This document shows, piece by piece, positions 1 to 5,597 of a stretch of 8,238 bases of DNA. Position numbers and translations under genes: made by a program. Within the stretch, counting starts at the first letter, position 1, and each line of letters opens with the position of its first letter. This stretch comes from Chitinophagaceae bacterium (GTDB taxonomy: Bacteria; Bacteroidota; Bacteroidia; Chitinophagales; Chitinophagaceae), in NCBI GenBank assembly GCA_018061385.1, contig JAGOUF010000077.1, positions 1 to 8,238 on the forward strand, written 5' to 3'. The notes under the pieces are model-generated. The model had not been told where the DNA came from. It did no database searches and saw only the letters and a program-made list of their open reading frames with translations.

Positions 1-690
1 ATTTTAGGTACAGGACAATTAAGCTTGGCTAAATTTTTATTTATTACTGCCGATGATACCAATCAATTAACAACACACAATATTGCAGAATACTTGCAAT
101 ATATATTTGAAAGAATTGATTTAAAAAGAGATATTCATTTTTATACAAACACTACAATTGATACATTAGATTATAGTGGAACTGGTTTAAACACAGGCAG
201 CAAAGTTGTTTTTGCAGCTTATGGTGAACAACAAAGAAACTTATGTACAGAAGTGCCAACTATACTAAAAGAATTGCAACTTTTTAAAAATGCTCAACTT
301 GTTATGCCTGGCGTTGTAGCATTGCAAGCAAATAAATTTACAAGTCAAGTAAATGCTCAATTGGAGATGACGCAACTGAATGAACAACTAAAAAGTAACG
401 AAACAGCACTTGCGTCTGTAGCACAAATTGTAATTTGTGATGATAGTAGTTTTGTTGCACAGAAATTGAACAATTATTTGTGGGTTACGTATACAAGAAG
501 TAATCCAAGCCATGATATTTATGGAGTTAATGATTTTATATTGAATAAACATTGGGGTTGTAATGGACCAATGGTTGTTGATGCAAGAATAAAACCACAC
601 CATGCTCCACCAGTTGAAAAAGTGCCAGAAGTAGAAAAACGAATTGATAAATTTTTTGAAAAAGGAGGAAGTTTATATGGTATTATTTAA
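1..690 (+). CDS. UbiD-family decarboxylase, C-terminal part (5'-truncated by window edge)
   Basis: The frame is open from base 1 and gives 229 residues before a TAA. UbiD-family enzymes use prenylated FMN to decarboxylate aromatic or unsaturated acids, classically in ubiquinone or menaquinone synthesis. Seen here: a GTGQLSLAKF stretch at the very left edge, matching the conserved G-x-GQ(L/M)S-x-(T/A)K segment of UbiD. Further on, VICDDSSFVAQKLNNYLWV followed by TYTRSNPSHD aligns in pattern with the C-terminal 'VICDDD...W...TRxDPxRD' block of E. coli UbiD, and GPMVVDAR corresponds to its G-x-KM-x-xDAT block. The TTG at base 25 is not a credible start because homology continues upstream of it. 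The catalytic Glu/Arg residues and most of the prFMN site lie outside the window. In Bacteroidota such genes are usually annotated as menaquinone-biosynthesis decarboxylase; which acid this copy uses cannot be decided from this fragment. Confidence 0.88.
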   Translation: MLGTGQLSLAKFLFITADDTNQLTTHNIAEYLQYIFERIDLKRDIHFYTNTTIDTLDYSGTGLNTGSKVVFAAYGEQQRNLCTEVPTILKELQLFKNAQLVMPGVVALQANKFTSQVNAQLEMTQLNEQLKSNETALASVAQIVICDDSSFVAQKLNNYLWVTYTRSNPSHDIYGVNDFILNKHWGCNGPMVVDARIKPHHAPPVEKVPEVEKRIDKFFEKGGSLYGII

Positions 691-718
691 TTTATTTTAC
701 TTCGAATAATTATTAGCT

Positions 719-750
719 AGCCCAATTTTATAAATGAATTGGGCTTTTTT
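719..750 (+). terminator. Rho-independent terminator of the UbiD-family gene
   Basis: A perfect 9-bp stem, AGCCCAATT (719-727) with AATTGGGCT (737-745), encloses a 9-base loop and is followed directly by six T residues (745-750). It begins 28 bases after the UbiD stop codon. This is the most canonical terminator in the window and marks the end of the upstream transcription unit. Confidence 0.88.
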
Positions 751-1030
751 AGTACATTTTTTTTTATGTTGGACATAATTGATTATTATGGCTGTAAGTA
801 TTGATTTTATTGAATTTTAATGTTAATAGAATGGGTTAACCATTTGAAAAATGCAATGAATTTGTATTTTATTGCAAATTCGGTTCTACTACTTTTACAC
901 TATCAAAAAAAATAGCTACATTAAAATTCCCAGTAGCATTTTATCTAACTCTCTGCTTGTTGAAAAAAATATAACGGTTGTTACCTCTTGAAAATTTGGA
1001 ATTGAATTGTTAACTTAAAAATTAAATAGT
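751..1030. other. AT-rich gap without a recognisable gene
   Basis: With the terminator, the stretch from the UbiD stop to the next start is 340 bases. I find no protein with plausible composition, no tRNA and no known riboswitch core in it. The only structure noted is a hairpin: GAATTTG (858-864) pairs with CAAATTC (875-881), extendable by a G-U and an A-T pair to a 6-base loop. There is no T tract after it, so it is not an obvious terminator. The right end probably carries the promoter for the small exported protein downstream. Confidence 0.5.
960..990 (+). promoter_or_regulatory. Possible Bacteroidota-type promoter for the small exported protein
   Basis: A TTG at 960-962 is followed by a 19-base spacer and then TACCTCTTG (982-990). 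This resembles the Bacteroidota -33 (TTTG) and -7 (TAnnTTTG) boxes, but the -7 box is one base too long. It would leave a leader of about 35 bases before the ATG at 1031. The match is imperfect and was picked by eye in AT-rich DNA, so the call is weak. Confidence 0.25.
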
Positions 1031-1447
1031 ATGAAAACGGTAAGCAACAAAATGCGTAATGTATTAACAGTAGTTTTAATTATTGCCTTAATGGTATTGA
1101 GCAAATATTCATTTGCTGATACCACAGATAAAGATAAAAACAAAGCTACTCCTGTGCAAGTGAAGCACATAGGAACAGTAAATGGAAGTAATTTAATTGA
1201 AGTAAGCATTGATAATTTAGCTGAAGAAGTTATTGAAATTTCTTTTATAGATACTGACGGTGTCGAATTGTTTAAAGATGAATTTAGCGACAAAAAAATA
1301 GCGAAGAAATTTTTATTAGACATTCCAGAAAGTAGCATTAGTAAATTAAAAATAATTGTTACAACAAAAAAGAAAATGCAAACACAAAGCTTTGTAATTT
1401 CAAAAGATGATAAAGTAATTGAATTAAATGTTACAGCATTAAATTAA
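1031..1447 (+). CDS. Small exported protein of unknown function
   Basis: The 138-residue product begins with a short basic stretch and a hydrophobic core (about residues 10-24), ending in S-F-A at 27-29. This is a good signal peptidase I site, giving a mature protein of about 109 residues starting DTTDKDKN. The mature part alternates short hydrophobic and polar runs: VKHIGTVNGSNLIEVSIDN, then VIEISFIDTDGVELFKDEF, FLLDIPESSISKLKIIVTT and SFVISKDDKVIELNV. That pattern suggests an all-beta, Ig-like sandwich. The 'D-x-DG-x-x-L-(F/Y)-x-D-x-F-S-x-K-x-x-x-K-F-L' segment is typical of small secreted proteins of Chitinophagaceae without a known role. There is no Cys for lipidation at the cleavage site and no sorting domain was recognised. 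The gene stands alone, between a long gap and a strong hairpin. ATG 1031 is preferred over the internal ATG at 1052 because it supplies the basic n-region. Confidence 0.82.
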   Translation: MKTVSNKMRNVLTVVLIIALMVLSKYSFADTTDKDKNKATPVQVKHIGTVNGSNLIEVSIDNLAEEVIEISFIDTDGVELFKDEFSDKKIAKKFLLDIPESSISKLKIIVTTKKKMQTQSFVISKDDKVIELNVTALN

Positions 1448-1455
1448 AATTTTAC

Positions 1456-1498
1456 AACATCTCTGTACTTTATGTTTAAGTACAGAGATGTTATTTAA
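1456..1498 (+). terminator. Terminator-like perfect 15-bp hairpin
   Basis: AACATCTCTGTACTT (1456-1470) and its exact reverse complement (1478-1492) enclose the 7-base loop TATGTTT. The hairpin starts 8 bases after the preceding stop codon and is followed by a T-rich TTATTT run. Position and strength fit a transcription terminator. The T tract is interrupted by an A, so an additional role in mRNA 3'-end stability is possible. Confidence 0.8.
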
Positions 1499-1543
1499 GT
1501 TATATTGCAACAACTTATATTAAAGCAATATGAATGTTGTGAA

Positions 1544-1551
1544 TAGCTTTG
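1544..1551 (+). promoter_or_regulatory. -7 box (TAGCTTTG) supporting the start at 1578
   Basis: TAGCTTTG is an exact match to the Bacteroidota -7 consensus TAnnTTTG. Transcription would start near 1556-1559, leaving about 20 bases before the ATG at 1578. No good TTTG was found at the expected -33 distance. If real, the upstream ATG at 1530 would lie outside the transcript, so this site favours the shorter protein. Confidence 0.35.
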
Positions 1552-1577
1552 TTACCTACAATGGTTATTGCCATTTA

Positions 1578-2018
1578 ATGATAGATAAAATAGTTCTATC
1601 TGCACACGAAGATCCTAAATTAGAAAATTTTGACAATTATAACATAGAACCCAACTTATTTAGGTTATTGTTTAGCTCAATTGTTTTTGCAATTTGTATA
1701 GCAGCAATTATTGTTGGGTTTAGTACAAATAATTTTATTTGGGGTAGTTATGCTGTAGTATTTGCATCTCTAGCTTTATATTATTTTTATAGAGTTATTG
1801 TGTTTACACAAGCAAATATTATCTATACAAATACAATTTTAAAAATTCAATTTCTACCTTCTATTTATCCAATACAACAAGCCCATTTTTTAGTTACTTA
1901 TAAATCTGGTTACCCAATTCAGCAAAAAAGAAAGATTTATTTAACCAATTGTTTTGCCAACAATGATGATGTGAATATTAAAAATGCGTTGGAAATTGTT
2001 GAAGAAGAGTTTGGGTAA
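1578..2018 (+). CDS. Small membrane protein with two transmembrane helices, unknown function
   Basis: I do not recognise this family. From ATG 1578 the product is 146 residues: a polar N-terminus (1-26), two hydrophobic helices separated by a short polar turn (about 28-48 and 53-75), then a roughly 70-residue soluble tail. The tail has beta-like runs (ANIIYTNTILKIQFLP, HFLVTYKSG, RKIYLTNCF) and an acidic helical end (LEIVEEEF). The two-helix hairpin followed by a beta-rich tail is reminiscent of bacterial PH-like membrane proteins, but that is only an architectural guess. The same frame also has an ATG at 1530, adding 16 residues (MNVVNSFVTYNGYCHL). I prefer 1578 because a -7 box lies between the two ATGs and the extra residues look like translated leader. 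It sits 86 bases after a terminator hairpin and 145 bases before lepB, so it is probably monocistronic. Confidence 0.68.
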   Translation: MIDKIVLSAHEDPKLENFDNYNIEPNLFRLLFSSIVFAICIAAIIVGFSTNNFIWGSYAVVFASLALYYFYRVIVFTQANIIYTNTILKIQFLPSIYPIQQAHFLVTYKSGYPIQQKRKIYLTNCFANNDDVNIKNALEIVEEEFG

Positions 2019-2135
2019 TGCATTCTTTAAGCCATTCTATTGTAGTCTTTTAATTTCTTTAACGTTTATGCTATGCTTAATTTGTAATAATAAGTGGCAA
2101 TTGGGTACAAATTCAGCAATTAATAATTTAACCTC

Positions 2136-2143
2136 TATTTTTG
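2136..2143 (+). promoter_or_regulatory. -7 box (TATTTTTG) of the lepB promoter
   Basis: TATTTTTG, followed by CCCC, exactly matches TAnnTTTG and lies 20 bases before the lepB ATG. This predicts a leader of only about 12-16 bases, a common arrangement in this phylum. No TTG was found at the usual -33 distance, so only half of the promoter is supported. The rest of the 2019-2163 gap shows nothing else. Confidence 0.4.
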
Positions 2144-2163
2144 CCCCTTAGAAAAAATCAATT

Positions 2164-3699
2164 ATGGGAATAACACTTTTTATTATTGGAATTATAGGAT
2201 GGCATTTTGGTATTTATTTATTGTTTAAAAAATCTGGAATTGAAGCTTGGAAAGCGTTTATTCCATTTTACAATACATGGTTAATTGTTGAAAAATGCAA
2301 TATTGGAAAAAAGTGGTTTTGGTTTCAATTGATACCAATTGCTGGTCAGTTTATTACTATTTGGATTACCATAATTTATGTAATGCAGTTTGGTAAAACC
2401 AATTTACTTCATCATACATTGTTAACCTTTGTTCCTTTTATTTATTTCCCACTTATTGGGTTAGATAAAAATACAAAGTGGGGTGGGGAAGAAGTGTTTA
2501 AACGTTATAAAAAACCAGCTTCAAGAGAATGGGTTGATGCTGCTGTTTTTGCAATTGTTGCAGCAACCATTATTAGAAGTTTTATTTTTGAAGCATATGT
2601 TATTCCGTCGGGTAGTATGGAAAAAACATTGTTGGTGAACGATTTTTTGTTTGTAAATAAAATGTCTTACGGTCCACGTATTCCACAAACTCCATTAAGT
2701 TTTCCTTTTGTTCACAATTTATTGCCCAACTCTCAAACTCCATCTTATTTTAAGTGGATTCAAATTGATTATAAAAGATTACCAGGTTACACTAAAGTAA
2801 ATAGAAACGATGTTGTTGTATTTAATTTTCCTGAAGGAGATACAACCATTAACTTACCAGAATATGGTTCTTTTCAATCGTATGCTTCTCAAGTAAGAAA
2901 GAAAGGCAGAGAGAATGTTTGGAATGAATTTGGTGACAATATTATTGTTCATCCAATGGATAAAGCAGACAATTACATAAAGCGTTGTGTGGCTGTTGCT
3001 GGTGATACAATACAAGTTAAAAATGCAATTTTATACATTAATAATAAACCTCAAGTTGCACCAAAATTTGCTCAAAGATCTTATGCTGTATATGCAAGTA
3101 AAGCAGGTTTGGATTTTGATATGTTACAAACCGACTATGATATTAATGTGAGAAATGATGATAAGTATAAAGACTATAGAGATTTCTTAAATATGCAGTT
3201 GGCAAAAGAAGGAGCTTGTATGATGTCTCTTACAGAAACTGAAGCTGCAAAAATGGCTAAAGTGCCTACTGTACTTAAAGTAGAACCAATTACTTCTGAG
3301 TATAATTCTACTGATGCACAAATAGATTTCTTTCCTTTTGATTCTGCACATTATAAAAATAGTGTAGATAATTATGGCCCAATTTATATTCCTAGAAAAG
3401 GAGTAACTATTGAATTGAACAAGGCAAATTTGCCTTTATATAGAAGATTAATTTCTGTTTACGAAGGACATACATTGGCAGAAACTGCCAACGAAATTTT
3501 AGTTGACGGAAAGCCAGTTTCAAATTATACATTCAAATACAATTATTATTGGATGATGGGCGATAATAGACACAATAGCCAAGACAGTAGATTTTGGGGT
3601 TATGTTCCTGAAACACATATTGTTGGAAAAGCTTCCATGATTTGGTTTAGTTGGGATGGTGGTCCACGTTGGAAAAGATTGTTTAACTTCATTAAATAA
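2164..3699 (+). CDS. lepB: Signal peptidase I, long Bacteroidota form with N-terminal membrane domain
   Basis: This enzyme cleaves signal peptides from exported proteins at the outer face of the inner membrane, using a Ser/Lys dyad. All S26 boxes are visible. IPSGSMEKTLLVNDFLFVNK places the nucleophile at Ser151, YIKRCVAVAGD the general base at Lys273, and GDNRHNSQDSRFWGYVPE (466-483) is box E, followed by the closing GKASMIWFSWD. The protein has 511 residues against about 324 in E. coli LepB, for two reasons. An N-terminal region of about 100 residues carries three hydrophobic segments (about 2-21, 52-73, 82-100) resembling the DUF5684-type domain found in signal peptidases of this phylum. 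A stretch of about 160 residues also lies between boxes D and E. The usual membrane anchor before the catalytic Ser is about 124-143. The gene has its own -7 box and is followed by a hairpin, so it is probably transcribed alone. Confidence 0.95.
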   Translation: MGITLFIIGIIGWHFGIYLLFKKSGIEAWKAFIPFYNTWLIVEKCNIGKKWFWFQLIPIAGQFITIWITIIYVMQFGKTNLLHHTLLTFVPFIYFPLIGLDKNTKWGGEEVFKRYKKPASREWVDAAVFAIVAATIIRSFIFEAYVIPSGSMEKTLLVNDFLFVNKMSYGPRIPQTPLSFPFVHNLLPNSQTPSYFKWIQIDYKRLPGYTKVNRNDVVVFNFPEGDTTINLPEYGSFQSYASQVRKKGRENVWNEFGDNIIVHPMDKADNYIKRCVAVAGDTIQVKNAILYINNKPQVAPKFAQRSYAVYASKAGLDFDMLQTDYDINVRNDDKYKDYRDFLNMQLAKEGACMMSLTETEAAKMAKVPTVLKVEPITSEYNSTDAQIDFFPFDSAHYKNSVDNYGPIYIPRKGVTIELNKANLPLYRRLISVYEGHTLAETANEILVDGKPVSNYTFKYNYYWMMGDNRHNSQDSRFWGYVPETHIVGKASMIWFSWDGGPRWKRLFNFIK

Positions 3700-3726
3700 C
3701 AAATCAGTATATTACGTGTTATATTT

Positions 3727-3761
3727 AATTACTTACATTTCAATTTTGTAAGTAATATTTT
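3727..3761 (+). terminator. Probable lepB terminator
   Basis: ATTACTTACA (3728-3737) pairs with TGTAAGTAAT (3747-3756), a 10-bp stem with a 9-base loop, 28 bases after the lepB stop. It is followed by ATTTTAT, a short T-rich tail. The stem is A-T rich, so it is weaker than the UbiD terminator. Confidence 0.6.
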
Positions 3762-3781
3762 ATCTAACTCAACAATTGTTT

Positions 3782-4267
3782 ATGCTAAAAGAGCAGTATA
3801 GTTTTGAATATGAAGTGTATGATTCTATTAATGATTTGAATAAAGAGGATGCCGATTTATTGATCAAGGCAAAAGCTACAGCAGAAGAAGCTTATGCTCC
3901 TTATTCTAATTTTTTAGTAGGTGCTGCAGCAATACTTAACAATCAAGAAATTGTAACAGGTTCTAATCAAGAAAATGCAAGTTATCCTGTTGGTATTTGT
4001 GCAGAAAGATCTTTGTTGGCAACGGCAGCTGCATTGTTTAAACAAACTCCAATACAAACAATGGCAATTGCCTATCACAATATAAATGGAACAAGCCATA
4101 ACCCTATTTCTCCATGTGGTATGTGTAGGCAAAGTTTGTTAGAATATGAAGGAAGAACAAAGCAACCCATTCGGCTAATTTTAGGTAGTTTAGATGGTAA
4201 AATATTGATTGTTAATTCGGCTAAACAATTGTTGCCTTTTAGTTTTACATCGGATAGTTTAAAGTAA
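3782..4267 (+). CDS. cdd: Cytidine deaminase
   Basis: Hydrolytic deamination of cytidine and deoxycytidine to uridine and deoxyuridine, in cytosolic pyrimidine salvage. From ATG 3782 the protein has 161 residues, slightly longer than the roughly 130-residue homotetrameric form because of an N-terminal extension of about 25 residues. Motifs: AYAPYSNFLVGAAAI (37-51) and NQENASYPVGICAERS (62-77). Within these, Cys73 is a zinc ligand and Glu75 the proton shuttle, while Asn62 and Glu64 contact the ribose. PCGMCRQSLLE supplies the other zinc ligands, Cys112 and Cys115. Three Cys ligands mark the tetrameric class rather than the dimeric E. coli class. A TTG at 3776 could add two residues, but the ATG is the more credible start. 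No Shine-Dalgarno is present. Hairpins lie on both sides, so it is likely a single-gene unit. Confidence 0.95.
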   Translation: MLKEQYSFEYEVYDSINDLNKEDADLLIKAKATAEEAYAPYSNFLVGAAAILNNQEIVTGSNQENASYPVGICAERSLLATAAALFKQTPIQTMAIAYHNINGTSHNPISPCGMCRQSLLEYEGRTKQPIRLILGSLDGKILIVNSAKQLLPFSFTSDSLK

Positions 4268-4279
4268 AAACTAGTTGGC

Positions 4280-4310
4280 TCAACAACATTTATTGTTGTT
4301 GATAAATCTT
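4280..4310 (+). terminator. Hairpin between cdd and the receiver gene, possible weak terminator
   Basis: TCAACAACA (4280-4288) and TGTTGTTGA (4294-4302) form a perfect 9-bp stem with the 5-base loop TTTAT, 13 bases after the cdd stop. What follows (TAAATCTTTAAATC) is T-containing but has no real T tract. It may terminate cdd inefficiently or sit in the leader of the next gene. Confidence 0.45.
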
Positions 4311-4326
4311 TAAATCATACTAACTG

Positions 4327-4761
4327 ATGATAAAATCTCTATTTATTATAGATGACGATCCTATTTCAATAAAAATTTGTGAATTTGTTATTAGCAATAC
4401 GGCATTTGCAGAATCTGTATTATCGTTTACCAATGGAAAAAATGCAATTGATTATTTCTCAGAATATTTTGAGAAGGTAAAATTAAACGAAGTAGTTCCA
4501 GATGCTCCAGATTTAATTCTATTAGATCTAAACATGCCTGTAATGGATGGTTGGGGTTTTATGGAAAATTTTATGCGAAAATATGCCAATCGATTAGTCA
4601 ATACTTCAATTGCAATTTTATCGTCTAGTGTTAATCCAAAAGACTTTATGAAGTCGCAACAATATGATGTGATCATCGACTTTATTAATAAACCATTTAC
4701 AGTAGATTTAGTGAATGAATTAAAGCAACATGAAGCACTTTCAAAGCATTTTAATAACTAG
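4327..4761 (+). CDS. Stand-alone response-regulator receiver protein
   Basis: A single CheY-like receiver domain fills nearly all 144 residues and there is no DNA-binding or enzymatic output domain. Key residues: the acidic triad Asp9-Asp10-Asp11 in LFIIDDDP, the phosphoacceptor Asp67 in LILLDLNMPVMDGW (63-76), the switch Ser99 in AILSSSV, and the invariant Lys122 in FINKPF, followed by the usual Pro. The loop before the phosphorylation site (FSEYFEKVKLNEVVPDAPD, 44-62) is somewhat longer than in CheY, a common feature of Bacteroidota receiver-only proteins. It presumably passes a phosphoryl signal on by protein-protein contact. No histidine kinase is encoded in the window, so the partner is unknown. 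Its TAG stop overlaps the stop of the convergent downstream gene. Confidence 0.93.
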   Translation: MIKSLFIIDDDPISIKICEFVISNTAFAESVLSFTNGKNAIDYFSEYFEKVKLNEVVPDAPDLILLDLNMPVMDGWGFMENFMRKYANRLVNTSIAILSSSVNPKDFMKSQQYDVIIDFINKPFTVDLVNELKQHEALSKHFNN

Positions 4762-5048
4762 TTGAATTGTAAGGAAGGCATTCGATATTGTTGACTATCG
4801 TACACAAATAATTCTTCAACGGTGTATGTCCAATATTTACATAAAGGCGATTTCTCTAAAATTTTTTCAGCTTCTTTTTTTGAATCAATATTTAAAGTTA
4901 TCCAACAAGTTTGGCTTTCCATACTTACAGCATAACTGTCAATAGTCATTTTGTTAATTAAGTAATTAATATATGTTCTATGTGGTGGAACTAAAGACAA
5001 AAAATCTTCATCCATAGTAAAATGAATAATTGCTTGAAATTTTTGCAT
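4758..5048 (-). CDS. YCII / muconolactone-isomerase-like small protein
   Basis: A 96-residue cytosolic protein without signal peptide or membrane segment. It begins with a beta strand (QKFQAIIHF) and then a helix with the feature VPPHRTYINYLINK (20-33). A second strand, IDSYAVSMESQTCWITLNI, and a second helix, SKKEAEKILEKSP, follow, and the last strand is YTVEELFVY. This beta-alpha-beta-beta-alpha-beta order and the PxHRxYINxL...I-x-SYxVS pattern match the dimeric alpha/beta-barrel fold of muconolactone delta-isomerase-like and YCII-like proteins, which are common in Bacteroidota without an assigned reaction. I do not infer a catabolic role, since no aromatic degradation genes are nearby. Its stop codon shares bases with the stop of the convergent receiver gene. 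The upstream gap to the next gene (5049-5215) shows no clear promoter. Confidence 0.7.
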   Translation of the reverse strand: MQKFQAIIHFTMDEDFLSLVPPHRTYINYLINKMTIDSYAVSMESQTCWITLNIDSKKEAEKILEKSPLCKYWTYTVEELFVYDSQQYRMPSLQFN

Positions 5049-5180
5049 AATTACTTTTATTGATTGTATACAACTTTTGTGCTACAAATTTTAAGATGTC
5101 ATTTTAGCAATATTTACACATTGATTGGCTACTAAAGTACCTCATTTATTGTGTTTATAACAATAGTTTTGTATTGTAAC

Positions 5181-5215
5181 TAAAATAAAAGGAAGCAATT
5201 ACGCTTCCTTTTATT
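5181..5215 (-). terminator. Strong terminator of the Lys/Glu-rich exported protein gene
   Basis: AATAAAAGGAAGC (5184-5196) and GCTTCCTTTTATT (5203-5215) form a perfect 13-bp stem with a 6-base loop. Read on the minus strand, it starts directly after the TAG stop (5216-5218), and the 3' arm runs into TTTTATTTTA. Because the arms are A-rich and T-rich, it could also stop transcription arriving on the + strand. Confidence 0.82.
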
Positions 5216-5548
5216 CTATTGTTTTTTTTCTTTTCGTGCTTTTATTTTTTCTCTAATTGCAACTTTTTTATCAGCAGGTAAACTGTCGTATTTAGCTTTT
5301 GCTTCTTTTCTTTTTTCTTTAACAGCAGCTTTTTCATCTGGTGTCATGTTCTCCATTTTTTCTTTTCTTTTTTGCACCATTTCCTTAGCTTTTTCCTTTT
5401 GCTCTGGAGTTAAATTTTTTCGCTTCTCTCTCATCTCTTTCTTGCGTTCCATTTTTGTTTTAGCAACTTTACTAGTGTCTTGTGCATGCACAATAGTTGG
5501 TGCAGCAAAAAACAAACTTAACAATAGCATACAAATTATTTTGTTCAT
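5216..5548 (-). CDS. Exported Lys/Glu-rich protein made of 22-residue repeats
   Basis: The 110-residue product starts with a signal peptide (hydrophobic core about 4-19, V-H-A at 20-22, mature start QDTSKVAK). The mature part is extremely charged, rich in Lys and Glu with net positive charge, and almost certainly one or more long helices. Residues 45-110 are three consecutive 22-residue units beginning NLTPEQK, NMTPDEK and SLPADKK, each continuing into a K/E/A/R helix. The protein ends exactly at the end of the third unit. LTPEQ-type motifs occur in periplasmic Spy/CpxP-like proteins and in DUF3106-type repeats, so a periplasmic helical binding or chaperone-like role is possible but unproven. 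It lies 49 bases downstream of the Asp-box protein on the same strand and is followed at once by a strong terminator, suggesting it is the last gene of a two-gene unit. Confidence 0.8.
   Translation of the reverse strand: MNKIICMLLLSLFFAAPTIVHAQDTSKVAKTKMERKKEMREKRKNLTPEQKEKAKEMVQKRKEKMENMTPDEKAAVKEKRKEAKAKYDSLPADKKVAIREKIKARKEKKQ
5219..5416 (-). repeat. Three tandem 66-base units encoding 22-residue repeats
   Basis: These bases encode residues 45-66, 67-88 and 89-110 of the Lys/Glu-rich protein. Each unit starts with (N/S)(L/M)(T/P)(P/A)(E/D)(Q/E/K)K and then carries a Lys/Glu/Arg/Ala-rich helix. The period is exact, with no gaps. Similarity is clear at protein level but loose at DNA level, so the duplication is old or maintained by selection. 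Confidence 0.7.
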
Positions 5549-5597
5549 ATTTTTTATTTTAATAACAGACTTGAATGAGATAAAATAGTTTAATCTA

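Noticed and set aside
25..27. TTG at 25 as the start codon of the UbiD-family gene
   Set aside because: The frame is open to base 1 and the upstream residues (ILGTGQLS) belong to a conserved UbiD segment, so the gene is cut by the window edge.
388..603. Open frame opposite the UbiD-family gene, and similar short frames opposite lepB, cdd, the receiver gene and lysA
   Set aside because: They are antisense shadows of conserved genes in AT-rich DNA and have no recognisable domains.
858..881. Hairpin in the 340-base gap as a riboswitch or small RNA
   Set aside because: It is a single short A-T-rich stem with no conserved core, no T tract and no clear promoter ahead of it.
3776..3778. TTG at 3776 as the cdd start
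   Set aside because: It adds only two residues before a normal ATG at 3782, and nothing in the family supports the extension.
4758..5048. Aromatic-catabolism role for the muconolactone-isomerase-like protein
   Set aside because: Only the fold pattern matches. No catechol-pathway genes are present in the window.
5346..5588. Hydrophobic + strand frame opposite the Lys/Glu-rich gene
   Set aside because: It is the mirror of Lys/Glu codons, which read as Phe/Leu/Ser on the other strand. The minus-strand frame has a signal peptide, repeats and a terminator.
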